DNA of 64,000 bases from Kribbella sp. VKM Ac-2569. GTDB lineage: Bacteria > Actinomycetota > Actinomycetes > Propionibacteriales > Kribbellaceae. Position numbers and translations under genes: made by a program. Under the pieces are notes generated by a model, which made no database searches, had not been told where the DNA came from, and worked only from the letters and a program-made list of their open reading frames with translations. Of this stretch, positions 16,454 to 24,140 are shown in pieces. The stretch lies in contig NZ_SGXJ01000002.1 of the NCBI RefSeq assembly GCF_004216905.1, positions 806,001 to 870,000 of the forward strand. Direction: 5' to 3'. The stretch's first letter is position 1, and the number at the start of each line of letters is the position of its first letter.

Positions 16454-17058
16454 GTAGCGGTCCGCGCGGCGTGGGCGCGGACTTTGGCGCGGTTGCCGCA
16501 GGTTGCCATCGAGCACCAGCGGCGGCGGCCGCGGGCATCGAGGAACAGCCAGCCGCACGACGGGCAGGTCCGCACGTGCTCGCGAGACGAGCCGGTCAGT
16601 AGCTCGCCCGCGAGCAACGCGAGATTGTGCAGCGGGAGCTCCAGATCCTCCGGCAACTCCCAGACCGTCCCGCCCTCCGAGCGCACGAGTTGCCGCCGCC
16701 CGGAAGCCTTCTCGATCAGCCGGGCCGCCGCCTCGAAGGCGTCATCGGTCGCCTGCCCGGTGAGTACGTCGTACAGCTCGATCCGGAAATCGAGCGTGGT
16801 CTGCAGTCGCCGTCCCACTTCGGTCGGACTGCTCCCGGCTCGCTCGATCAGCCGGAACACGGTCGCCGGCGGCAGCAGGCCGACGTACGAGTTCCAGATC
16901 AGGAAAGCCTCGTACGACGTCAGCCACTCGGTCCGGGCGGCGCCACGGGTGGTCCACTCGGACCGGGTGTTGACGAAGTCGAGCACCGGGTGCGCGCCGA
17001 CCGGCTTGGGCAGGACGACGCCCTGCACAAGCTCGAGGTGGGACGGCAGCGCGCTCAT
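16444..17058 (-). CDS. CGNR zinc-finger protein (ABATE domain)
   Basis: A 204-residue protein of the CGNR family. The C-terminal zinc finger has Cys pairs in RTCPSCGWLFLD and RRRWCSMATCGNRAKVRAH, including the eponymous CGNR; it is thought to bind DNA. The N-terminal 120 residues (GAHPVLDFVNTR...) form the ABATE domain. It is the third gene of a tight unit with the SPFH protein (4 bp upstream) and the small membrane protein. It may be the regulator of that unit. Confidence 0.88.
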   Translation of the reverse strand: MSALPSHLELVQGVVLPKPVGAHPVLDFVNTRSEWTTRGAARTEWLTSYEAFLIWNSYVGLLPPATVFRLIERAGSSPTEVGRRLQTTLDFRIELYDVLTGQATDDAFEAAARLIEKASGRRQLVRSEGGTVWELPEDLELPLHNLALLAGELLTGSSREHVRTCPSCGWLFLDARGRRRWCSMATCGNRAKVRAHAARTATQT

Positions 17059-17062
17059 CGGA

Positions 17063-18046
17063 CTACCTGGCCGGCGTCGTGGGCTGGGTCGTCGGCTGCT
17101 GGTTGGTCGTGGACGGCACCGGGATGCTGACGTTGCCGTTCTGCGGGATGACCATGAACTGGATCTTGCCCGATTCGATCGCGGTCTTCAGCAGGTAGCC
17201 CTGCGCCCCGAGCATCGCGACCTGCTGCTTGACCGACTGCAGCTCGACGTTCACCTGCTGGTTCTTCTGCTCCTGCGTGGCCTTCGCGAGCTCGGCGCGC
17301 TGCTTGGCCTCCAGGCCGTCGATGATGCCCTTGTCCAGCGGCATCGGCTTCTGGACCGTGAAGGACAGCTCACCGCAGTCGTTGCTGCCGTTGTAGCCCG
17401 GGCCGCAGAAGTAGTCGCCGCCGACCGCGGCCGGCAGCAGCCGGGTGAACTCCTTGGCCGCCGCGGACTGGAACGCCGACTTCATCTTCTCGTTGTTGTA
17501 GAGCTCCGCCCAGCCGTAGTTGGTCGCAACCGCGGACAGGGCCCGGTCGATCTGCGGGCGGAAGTAGCTCTGCAGCATGTCGTTCCAGCCGCTTTCCTCG
17601 TACGCCTCGGTCTTCAGACCGATCCGCTCGTGGAACGACTTCAGCACGTCCTTGCTGCGGTTCAGCGTGAAGTACACCTGGACGCGGACGCCCAGCCGGA
17701 CGTTGTCCTTGCTGACCACGGTGACCTCGTCGGCCGCATCCGTGTCGGCGCCGTCGCCGCCGATGATGTACGAGCGCTGGTCGATCGGGTACGTGTACAA
17801 CGTGTCGCCCGGGCCGATCAGCTTGTTCGTCGAGCCGGGCGGGACCACCGACTTGAACTTCTTGTCCTCGATCACGCCGCCGCCGTAGTGCAGGCCGATC
17901 CGGTTGGCGTCGGTGTTGGCGAAGTTGAAGATGTTGAACAAGATGATGATCACGAGCACGATCAGGACCAGCACCCCGATCACCTTCGCCTTGCCGCCGC
18001 CCCCCTTGGGCTTGATCGCCGACGCGGCGTTCCCCAGCTTTACCAT
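17063..18046 (-). CDS. SPFH/Band 7 domain membrane protein
   Basis: A 327-residue single-pass protein. The cytoplasmic N-terminus is GK-rich, the membrane segment is at about residues 22-42 (VIGVLVLIVLVIIILFNIF), the SPFH/Band 7 domain covers about 50-220, and a coiled coil follows at 225-275 (KQRAELAKATQEQKNQQVNV). It ends in a Q/T/P-rich tail. Such proteins oligomerise as membrane scaffolds. The start at 18046 overlaps the stop of the small membrane protein (ATGA) and the end lies 4 bp from the CGNR gene. The SPFH domain has an unusual insert with Cys (DYFCGPGYNGSNDCGEL). Confidence 0.85.
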   Translation of the reverse strand: MVKLGNAASAIKPKGGGGKAKVIGVLVLIVLVIIILFNIFNFANTDANRIGLHYGGGVIEDKKFKSVVPPGSTNKLIGPGDTLYTYPIDQRSYIIGGDGADTDAADEVTVVSKDNVRLGVRVQVYFTLNRSKDVLKSFHERIGLKTEAYEESGWNDMLQSYFRPQIDRALSAVATNYGWAELYNNEKMKSAFQSAAAKEFTRLLPAAVGGDYFCGPGYNGSNDCGELSFTVQKPMPLDKGIIDGLEAKQRAELAKATQEQKNQQVNVELQSVKQQVAMLGAQGYLLKTAIESGKIQFMVIPQNGNVSIPVPSTTNQQPTTQPTTPAR

Positions 18047-18339
18047 CAGTCGCCTAGCTCCTTGTGTTCTTCCACCAGTCGCCGGACGTCGGCGAGGGTC
18101 AGGTCGGCGGTGACCGCGACGTCCCGCGGCACCGACGGATGCGAGCTGAGCGTACGCAGACCCTGCTCCGCAGCCGCGACTGCCCGCTCCAGTGCCCTGA
18201 CCTCCTGCAGCAGCGCCCGATGTTCGGCGTTCAGCGTGGCCAGTGCCTGCTCCGCGTTCACGGCCCGCCGGTACGAGGACCACGCGAACCAAGCGGCGCC
18301 GATCAGCAACACGATCGCCGGCAGTCCGAGTCTGATCAT
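18046..18339 (-). CDS. small membrane protein with coiled coil
   Basis: A 97-residue protein with an N-terminal membrane anchor (IRLGLPAIVLLIGAAWFAW) and then a long helix with heptad-like hydrophobics (AEQALATLNAEHRALLQEV, RALERAVAAAEQGL), predicted coiled coil. The C-terminus is acidic. It overlaps the SPFH gene by 4 bp, so the two are probably made together and may interact through their coiled coils. I do not recognise the family. Confidence 0.75.
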   Translation of the reverse strand: MIRLGLPAIVLLIGAAWFAWSSYRRAVNAEQALATLNAEHRALLQEVRALERAVAAAEQGLRTLSSHPSVPRDVAVTADLTLADVRRLVEEHKELGD

Positions 18340-18375
18340 GCCGTCGATTGTGGTTCATCCCAGGGCGAAATTGTG

Positions 18376-18404
18376 TTGAAGGGTCAAGCGGGTGGCAGTA
18401 AGTT
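18376..18404 (+). promoter_or_regulatory. sigma-A-type promoter of small RNA
   Basis: TTGAAG (18376-18381), 17 bp, TAAGTT (18399-18404). The -10 fits TAnnnT and the spacing is ideal. It points away from the membrane-protein operon and into the structured stretch at 18411-18616. Confidence 0.5.
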
Positions 18405-18410
18405 CGCAGT

Positions 18411-18616
18411 ACACGCGAAGGGAGGTGGTCCAACGCATGAATTGCTATCGGACTCGTGAGGTGGCGGCGGGCTAACCGCCAACCACAGTTAAGTGGGCAA
18501 GTGGTCGGCCGAAACCAACGCCAGCCACCGGGCCTGCGGGCAGTCAGGTAGTCCGCCTGACCCTGAGTTCGGCCACCCGGTCGTGTCTCTGGAAGCGCCC
18601 GCAGGCTTCTTTATTC
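18411..18616 (+). ncRNA. stand-alone structured RNA with short ORF and terminator
   Basis: A predicted transcript of about 205 nt. In order it has a Shine-Dalgarno (GGAGGTGG, 18421-18428); a 12-codon ORF; a hairpin that includes the ORF stop (GTGG-c-GGCGG, loop gctaa, CCGCC-aa-CCAC, 18461-18486); a competing hairpin CCAC-agttaa-GTGG (18483-18496); an internal hairpin GTCAGG-tagtccg-CCTGAC (18543-18561); and an outer stem GCCTGCGGGC/GCCCGCAGGC (18532-18541, 18597-18606) followed by TTCTTTATT. The last part looks like an intrinsic terminator. No plus-strand gene follows, since the next gene (TetR) is convergent. I do not recognise an Rfam class. Confidence 0.5.
18437..18475 (+). CDS. 12-residue leader-like peptide
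   Basis: MNCYRTREVAAG, preceded by GGGAGG 11-15 bp upstream and closed by TAA in the loop of a GC hairpin. The placement is like that of an attenuation leader peptide, in which ribosome position decides which of two hairpins forms. It contains one Cys, two Arg and one Tyr, so no single amino acid is repeated. It is real only if the surrounding RNA is expressed. Confidence 0.35.
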   Translation: MNCYRTREVAAG

Positions 18617-19327
18617 CGGGGCCGGGCAGTCGAGGCCGAGCGCCCCGCCGATCTCGAAGAGCTGCGCCTCGAAGTACGCCGCGGCATCCGGCAGCACCCA
18701 GTGGAGCTGGCCGAAGACCTCCATGCAGATCAGGCCGTAGAGCCGGGTCCAGTAATTCAGCGACAGGTAGATCGCGCCGGGCGGCATCCCGTGGAAGTGC
18801 TCCGACTCGGCCGTGAGCTGCTCGACCAGCACGGTCCCGAGCTCGTCGTCGGCCGGGTGCGGGAACGGCTTCTGGTGCCAGATCTGCGCCACCAGCTCCT
18901 TGAACAGCGCCCCGAACCGCATCGCCGCCTGATGCCCCGGAGTCTCCTCGTGCCCGTCGCCGTCCGGTTCCGGTACGGCGGTCCCGAAGAGCAGACCGAA
19001 CTCGGCCGGATGGGCCAGCGCCCAGTCCCGCAGCCCGTTCGCGAGCAGGTAGAGCCGAGCGCCGAGATCAACGTCCTCCTCGACGCACTGCAGGTCCATC
19101 AACGCGGCGGTCAGCTCGTCGTACAGGTCCGCGATCAGGGCGCTGATCAGCGCCTCGTGACTCGGGAAGTACCGGTACAGCGCGGGCGGGGTGAGGCCGA
19201 GCTCGCGCGCCACCGCGCGCAGGCCGACAGCCGCGACCCCGCCGCCGACCAGCAGCCGGCGGGCGGCCGCCTTGATCTCCGCCAGCGTCGCGGCCCGCCG
19301 TCGATCCCGGCTCCCACCGAACTCCAC
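18611..19327 (-). CDS. TetR-family regulator with WHG-type C-terminus
   Basis: A 238-residue regulator. The HTH is GLRAVARELGLTPPALYRYF (about residues 41-60). The C-terminal domain resembles the WHG (TetR_C_13) type common in actinobacteria. The start is GTG, with AAGGAG 9 bp upstream. It is divergent from an MMPL transporter, with a 33-bp near-perfect palindrome in between, so it almost certainly represses itself and the transporter until a ligand binds. Its 3' end meets the terminator of the convergent small RNA. Confidence 0.92.
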   Translation of the reverse strand: MEFGGSRDRRRAATLAEIKAAARRLLVGGGVAAVGLRAVARELGLTPPALYRYFPSHEALISALIADLYDELTAALMDLQCVEEDVDLGARLYLLANGLRDWALAHPAEFGLLFGTAVPEPDGDGHEETPGHQAAMRFGALFKELVAQIWHQKPFPHPADDELGTVLVEQLTAESEHFHGMPPGAIYLSLNYWTRLYGLICMEVFGQLHWVLPDAAAYFEAQLFEIGGALGLDCPAPE

Positions 19328-19368
19328 CCGAAAACACTCCTTGACATCGACATGGGGCAGACGCCTAC

Positions 19369-19401
19369 AGTGAACACTGTTAACTGTTAACGGTGTTCAC
19401 T
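19369..19401. promoter_or_regulatory. 33-bp TetR operator
   Basis: The 16-bp arms flank a central T at 19385: AGTGAACACTGTTAAC on the left against GTTAACGGTGTTCACT on the right, 15 of 16 complementary. Each arm also contains the hexamer palindrome GTTAAC, so two overlapping dimer sites are possible. It lies between the TetR gene and the MMPL gene. Confidence 0.8.
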
Positions 19402-19442
19402 CAACGCCCTGTCGTTCAATCTACGCCCTGGGAGACAGTTTC

Positions 19443-21620
19443 GTGTTCGAGACGCTCGGCCGTTTCGCCTACCGCCGGCGCCGTCTGGTGCTCGCCCTGA
19501 CCGGTGTCTTCGTCGCCCTCGGCGTCGTCTGGGGCACCGGTGTGTTCGGCTCGCTGGCGAACGGCGGCTTCGACGCGCCGGACACCGAGGCCGCGAACGC
19601 GGTCAAGACCATCGAGCAGAATGTCGGCCGCACCGGCACCGACGTGATCGTGCTCTACCGCAACCCGTCCGGGACCGTGGCCGATCCGGCGTTCCGGCAA
19701 TCCGTCGAGAGCGACCTGGCCGAGTTGCCGACCGCCGACGTGACCGCGGTGTCGACGTACTGGAGCACCAAGTCGCCGGTGTTCGTGTCGAAGGACCAGC
19801 ACAGCACGTACGCCGTCCTCACGCTGGCCGGCGCCGATCAGGAGGCCCGGCTCGAGACGTTCCACAAGATCGCTGATCAGGTGCGATCGGGGCCGGCAGG
19901 GCTGGAAACCAAGGTCGGCGGCGAGGTCGCGGTCTTCGACGAGGTGAACACCCAGACCGAGCACGACATCGTGAAGGCCGAGACGATCTCGACGCCGATC
20001 GTCCTCGTGCTGCTGGTGGTCGTGTTCGGCGGACTGGTCGCCGCGTCGCTCCCGCTGTTCGTCGGTGCGCTCGCCATCCTGGGCTCGTTCGTTCTGCTGC
20101 GCGGTTTGTCGGCGATCACCGATGTGTCGATCTTCTCGATCAACATCGTCACGATGATCGGCCTCGGGCTGGCCATCGACTACGCGCTGTTCATCGTCAC
20201 CCGATTCCGCGAAGAACTTGCTCGTGGCAATGATGTCGAGACGGCGCTGACCGCGACGATGGCGACGGCCGGGCGGACGGTGGCGTTCTCCGGCGTGACG
20301 GTCGGCGTGGCGATCAGCAGTCTGGTCCTCTTCCCGGTGATGTTCCTGAAGTCGATGGCGTACGGCGGGGCCGCTGCAGTGGCGATCGCGATGATCGCGG
20401 CGCTGACCGCGTTGCCGGCGTTGCTCGCGGTCCTCGGGCATCGGGTGAACAACCTGCGGATCTTCAAGGCCCGCAAGGCTTCCAGCGATCACGGCGCCTG
20501 GTACCGCCTGGCGCACAGTGTGATGCGACGCCCGGTGCGGTACGTCGTCGTGCTCGTCCCGGTGCTGCTCGTGCTCGGGATTCCCTTCCTGGGCGCGCAA
20601 CTCGGCGGGGTCGATCACCGGTCGTTGCCGTCCGGTGCCACCTCGCGGACGGTGACCGAGACGCTGCAGCGCGACTTCCCGGGAGCGGGCGGGTCGGACA
20701 TCTACGCGGCGGTGCGGTTCGACTCCGCTCCGGGCGACCCGGCTGCGGCGTTGGCGCCGTACATCGCTGGGTTGAAGCAGGTGCGGGACGTGGAGAACGT
20801 GCGGCTCGGTGGGTACGAGCACGGTGTCGCGTCGGTTGTCGTGCACACTCGCTTCACCGGGCAGGAGTTGCCGGCGCGGGACGTCGTCCACGGAGTGCGC
20901 GCGGTGCCGGCGCCGTCGGGGACCGACGTACAGGTCGGTGGTGAGACGGCGGCGGTGATCGACCTGCTCGACGTGCTGAAGGAGCGGGCGCCGTACATGG
21001 CCGGATTCATCGTGGTGGTGACGTTCCTGCTGCTGTTCGTTGCCTTCGGCTCGTTCGTGCTGCCGGCGAAGGCGCTGCTGATGAACGTGTTGTCGCTGTC
21101 GGCGGCGTTCGGCGCGATGGTGTGGATCTTCCAGGACGGGCATCTGTCCGGGTTCCTCGACTTCACACCGGCCGGGTTCCTCGACGCGACCAACCCGGTG
21201 CTGCTGTTCGCCGTCCTGTTCGGGCTGTCGATGGACTACGAGGTGTTCCTGCTCAGCCGGATCCGGGAGGAGTACGACAAGACCGGCGACAACACCCAGG
21301 CGGTCGCGCTCGGGCTGCAGCGGACCGGCGGCATCATCACCAGCGCGGCGCTGCTGCTGATCATCGTGGTCGCGGCGTTCTCGACGTCGGGCATCGTGTT
21401 CGTGAAGATGATCGGCGTCGGGCTGGTGATCGCGATCGCGCTGGACGCGACGATCGTGCGGGCGTTGCTGGTGCCGGCGACGATGCGGCTCCTGGGACGG
21501 GCGAACTGGTGGGCTCCGGCGCCGCTGGTGCGCTGGTGGAAGTCGCACGGCTTCCGGGAAGAGCCTCAAGGCTGGAGCCGCGACAGCTCCCAGTCGCCGC
21601 CGGAGCTGGTCCGGCGGTAG
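19443..21620 (+). CDS. MMPL-family (RND) transporter
   Basis: A 725-residue RND-superfamily exporter of the MMPL type, which moves lipids or hydrophobic compounds using the proton gradient. Two halves each have a membrane segment, a large extracytoplasmic loop and a block of five helices. The proton-relay-type motifs are GLGLAIDYALFIVTRFREEL in the first half and FGLSMDYEVFLLSRIREEYD in the second. Domain order and length are normal for the short actinobacterial branch. The GTG start follows GGGAGACA. It is regulated by the divergent TetR through the 33-bp operator. Its end overlaps pdxH by 55 bp. Confidence 0.95.
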   Translation: MFETLGRFAYRRRRLVLALTGVFVALGVVWGTGVFGSLANGGFDAPDTEAANAVKTIEQNVGRTGTDVIVLYRNPSGTVADPAFRQSVESDLAELPTADVTAVSTYWSTKSPVFVSKDQHSTYAVLTLAGADQEARLETFHKIADQVRSGPAGLETKVGGEVAVFDEVNTQTEHDIVKAETISTPIVLVLLVVVFGGLVAASLPLFVGALAILGSFVLLRGLSAITDVSIFSINIVTMIGLGLAIDYALFIVTRFREELARGNDVETALTATMATAGRTVAFSGVTVGVAISSLVLFPVMFLKSMAYGGAAAVAIAMIAALTALPALLAVLGHRVNNLRIFKARKASSDHGAWYRLAHSVMRRPVRYVVVLVPVLLVLGIPFLGAQLGGVDHRSLPSGATSRTVTETLQRDFPGAGGSDIYAAVRFDSAPGDPAAALAPYIAGLKQVRDVENVRLGGYEHGVASVVVHTRFTGQELPARDVVHGVRAVPAPSGTDVQVGGETAAVIDLLDVLKERAPYMAGFIVVVTFLLLFVAFGSFVLPAKALLMNVLSLSAAFGAMVWIFQDGHLSGFLDFTPAGFLDATNPVLLFAVLFGLSMDYEVFLLSRIREEYDKTGDNTQAVALGLQRTGGIITSAALLLIIVVAAFSTSGIVFVKMIGVGLVIAIALDATIVRALLVPATMRLLGRANWWAPAPLVRWWKSHGFREEPQGWSRDSSQSPPELVRR

Positions 21621-22210
21621 GCCAGGCGGTCGTGCAAACGGCCGGTGCGGCCCTGCCAGAACTCGAACGCCTCCGGGGCCACCAGGTAGCCGCCCCAGAA
21701 GTACGGCGTGGAGATCTCGGTGCCCTCCGGCCACTGCCGCTCGTACGACTCGTACTGCAGGTCGAGCTCCTCACGGGACTGCACCGGCTGGCTCTGCTGG
21801 GACGCCCACGCACCGAGCTGTGACTCGCGCGGGCGACTGGCGAAGTACTCGTCGACCTCGTCGCCGGGCAGCTTCGTGACGGTGCCTTCGATGCGGACCT
21901 GCCGCTCCATCGCGTGCCACGGGAACACCAGGGCGCAGTGCGGATTCGCAGCGAGGTCGTCTGCCTTGCGGGACTGCTGGTTGGTGTAGAAGACGAACCC
22001 GCGCTCGTCCACACGCTTCAGCAGCACGGTCCGCGCTGACGGGCGCCCGTCCTGGTCGGCGGTCGCGAGCACCATGGCGTTGGGCTCGGCCAGGCCGACT
22101 TGCCTGGCCTGTTCCAGCCAGGTCTGGAACTGCACGACCGGGTCAGCAGCCACCTGGCTCTCCAGCAACTCACCGAGTCCGTACGTACGCCGCATCTCCG
22201 CAAGGTCCAC
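21566..22210 (-). CDS. pdxH: pyridoxamine 5'-phosphate oxidase
   Basis: A 214-residue FMN enzyme that oxidises pyridoxamine/pyridoxine 5'-phosphate to pyridoxal 5'-phosphate. FMN- and substrate-binding segments are RTVLLKRVDERGFVFYTNQQ, FPWHAMERQVRIEG and SRPRESQLGAWASQQSQPV. The C-terminal WQGRTGRLHDRLAYRR motif is complete. The length is standard. It is convergent with, and overlaps the 3' end of, the MMPL gene, so expression of one may affect the other through antisense transcripts. Confidence 0.95.
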   Translation of the reverse strand: MDLAEMRRTYGLGELLESQVAADPVVQFQTWLEQARQVGLAEPNAMVLATADQDGRPSARTVLLKRVDERGFVFYTNQQSRKADDLAANPHCALVFPWHAMERQVRIEGTVTKLPGDEVDEYFASRPRESQLGAWASQQSQPVQSREELDLQYESYERQWPEGTEISTPYFWGGYLVAPEAFEFWQGRTGRLHDRLAYRRTSSGGDWELSRLQP

Positions 22211-22219
22211 GCTTCGAGC

Positions 22220-24109
22220 CTACTTACGTCCGAACCTGCTCCGTCGATAGGCCCGCCACAACTTGGTACGCCCGATCGCGCGGACCACAGGACTGCGACG
22301 CGGCTTGGCGGTTGGTGGCTTAGAGACTGGTTGCTGTTGAGGTTTGGGAGCCGGGGCGCTCGGTAGGTGGCGGTTGACCTCGTCGAGGTGCTGATCGAAG
22401 GTGGCTCGCCAAAGCGCCTGACGGAGCGTCGCTTCACCTGTGGCCGAGCTGGCGCCGGCTACGGAGGCGGCCCACAGGGTGTCGAGGGACTCGAACCCTT
22501 CGACGTTATGGAGGAGCTGCTCGATCAGGTCGCGGTCGGCGGCGTCAGCGAGACAGCGGACCTTCGCCGGGCTCCTGCGCGTGCTGACCGTCGGGCTGGG
22601 TTTGAAGAACGGTACGTCGGCCCACGCGGGCACCAGGCGCCGGATCAGCTCGCGGTGTAGTGCGTTGTCGACGCGTTGCGCGGGGTCGAGCGCGAAGGCC
22701 GACCGGACGAACGAGGGGATCAGGAGGGGCGAGACGACGCCGGTGCGCTCCCCCGTCGTACCCCAGCGGCGGAGGCGTTCGACGACGTAGAAGTAGTCGA
22801 GCATCGTCGCGTTCTCGATACCGCCGTGGACCGCGGTCCGCAGTACACGCTCGACCTGCTCGGCGACGGCGGCGCGGGCCTCGTCCGCGGGGCCTGCAGC
22901 CGGGACCAGACGGGCCTGGAGGTGCTTGCTGAAGGCATTCAGCTTGCTTGGCAACGGCAGTGCGTCGAGTTGCAGCACATCGCGTGGGTAGAAGTGGCCG
23001 TGCGCCACCTCGCCGCCGGCGCCACCGATCGCAAGGTGCGCGACGCCCGCGAGCGTTGCGGGCGGCGTGTGGAAGAGGTAGCTGGCCGGGCGCAAACCTT
23101 CGGCGTACCTGTGCCAGCGTAGCGCTCGGTTGACCATCTCCAGCGGCTGTGGCTTGACGATCGGTTTGGCAGCGACCGGCTTACCTGGGGTGTTCCGACT
23201 CACCACGTGTTCGACTGGCTGCTCTAAGAGCCGCACGAGCGACTCCGCGACCTCCAGCTCACCAGGGATCGCGTCGTAGCTGTTGAGCTTCAGATCGACA
23301 CCTGCGGCCAGGAAAGCACCTGCAACCACACGTGAGTCGCGGCCGCCACTCAGGTCGACAGTCGGCTGTCCCGGCCACAGGCGGCCCACCGAACGCGCCA
23401 CATCCTGCAGTGCGGCAGCCGTCTCCTCAGCTGTGTCCGGATTGTCCGTAGACCACACACTGGTGGTCTCGATCCGGCTGACGGTCCGCTGCTGACGGTA
23501 GCCATCGGCAACGATATGTGTCGCACCGGGCACAGTCAGCACACCGTCGTACGGCGTGCTGTCGTCCATGAACCATCCGCAGGCCGCGGCGAACCTCCAG
23601 CCACGCGGCGCTGCCACAGCGCGAACGCCCGCGAAGAGCAGGGCGGCAGCGGGCCGATTGGTCCAAACCCACCCGTCCGGCAGCCGCAGCTGGAACAGCC
23701 GTCCGACACCGATCGAGTCGGTGAACAGGTCCAGGCGTTCCTCGCTCGGGTCCAGGACCACCATCGTGAACGGTGGCGCCAGCTTGAGGAAGCTTGCCGG
23801 AGTACGCCGTACCGCCTTGGCCAGTTGGGCTGGGGCGTCGTACGGCTGGATGTCGCCGATCACCCGTTGGTAGCCGAGTGGAGCGTGCACGCTGGCCACG
23901 CGGACGTCACCGGTGTCGTGCCAGGACGGCCAGAGACACGTGCCGTCGTGGCGATCCCACATGTGCAGTCCGACCGTGAGGCCGTCGTACCCCTGGTGTT
24001 TGGCCTCGTGCTTCCAGAGATCGCCGTAGTACGCCTCCACACGGGCGCGACCGGCGGCGGCCCGCGCGGCGCTGTTGTGCGCGAAGGTGTAGGCGATCAG
24101 CGTCTCCAT
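22220..24109 (-). CDS. asparagine-synthase-like protein
   Basis: A 629-residue protein with an AsnB-like layout. A degenerate N-terminal nucleophile-type domain (1-200) lacks the catalytic Cys at position 2 (it reads MET), so it cannot use glutamine. A synthase domain follows with the ATP-pyrophosphatase loop TVDLSGGRDSRVV at about residues 248-260. The C-terminal 60 residues are basic and proline-rich. It probably activates a carboxylate with ATP to form an amide or ring. Homologues act in lasso-peptide cyclisation and carbapenam synthesis, but no partner genes of those pathways lie here. The start ATG lacks a clear ribosome site. Confidence 0.75.
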   Translation of the reverse strand: METLIAYTFAHNSAARAAAGRARVEAYYGDLWKHEAKHQGYDGLTVGLHMWDRHDGTCLWPSWHDTGDVRVASVHAPLGYQRVIGDIQPYDAPAQLAKAVRRTPASFLKLAPPFTMVVLDPSEERLDLFTDSIGVGRLFQLRLPDGWVWTNRPAAALLFAGVRAVAAPRGWRFAAACGWFMDDSTPYDGVLTVPGATHIVADGYRQQRTVSRIETTSVWSTDNPDTAEETAAALQDVARSVGRLWPGQPTVDLSGGRDSRVVAGAFLAAGVDLKLNSYDAIPGELEVAESLVRLLEQPVEHVVSRNTPGKPVAAKPIVKPQPLEMVNRALRWHRYAEGLRPASYLFHTPPATLAGVAHLAIGGAGGEVAHGHFYPRDVLQLDALPLPSKLNAFSKHLQARLVPAAGPADEARAAVAEQVERVLRTAVHGGIENATMLDYFYVVERLRRWGTTGERTGVVSPLLIPSFVRSAFALDPAQRVDNALHRELIRRLVPAWADVPFFKPSPTVSTRRSPAKVRCLADAADRDLIEQLLHNVEGFESLDTLWAASVAGASSATGEATLRQALWRATFDQHLDEVNRHLPSAPAPKPQQQPVSKPPTAKPRRSPVVRAIGRTKLWRAYRRSRFGRK

Positions 24110-24140
24110 GCAGAGCCTGATGCAGGCTCCGCCGGGAAAG

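Noticed and set aside
16073..18379. 768-codon plus-strand frame across the hotdog, CGNR and SPFH genes
   Set aside because: It is antisense to two well-defined genes and out of frame with the third; the composition is low-complexity.
19416..21734. 772-codon open frame antisense to the MMPL gene
   Set aside because: Its product is Arg/His/Gln-rich without domains, while the opposite strand encodes a full MMPL transporter. Long antisense frames are expected at this GC content.
22480..22505. tRNA-like T-arm sequence (GGACTCGAACCC)
   Set aside because: It lies inside the asparagine-synthase-like gene; no acceptor or anticodon stems can be drawn around it.
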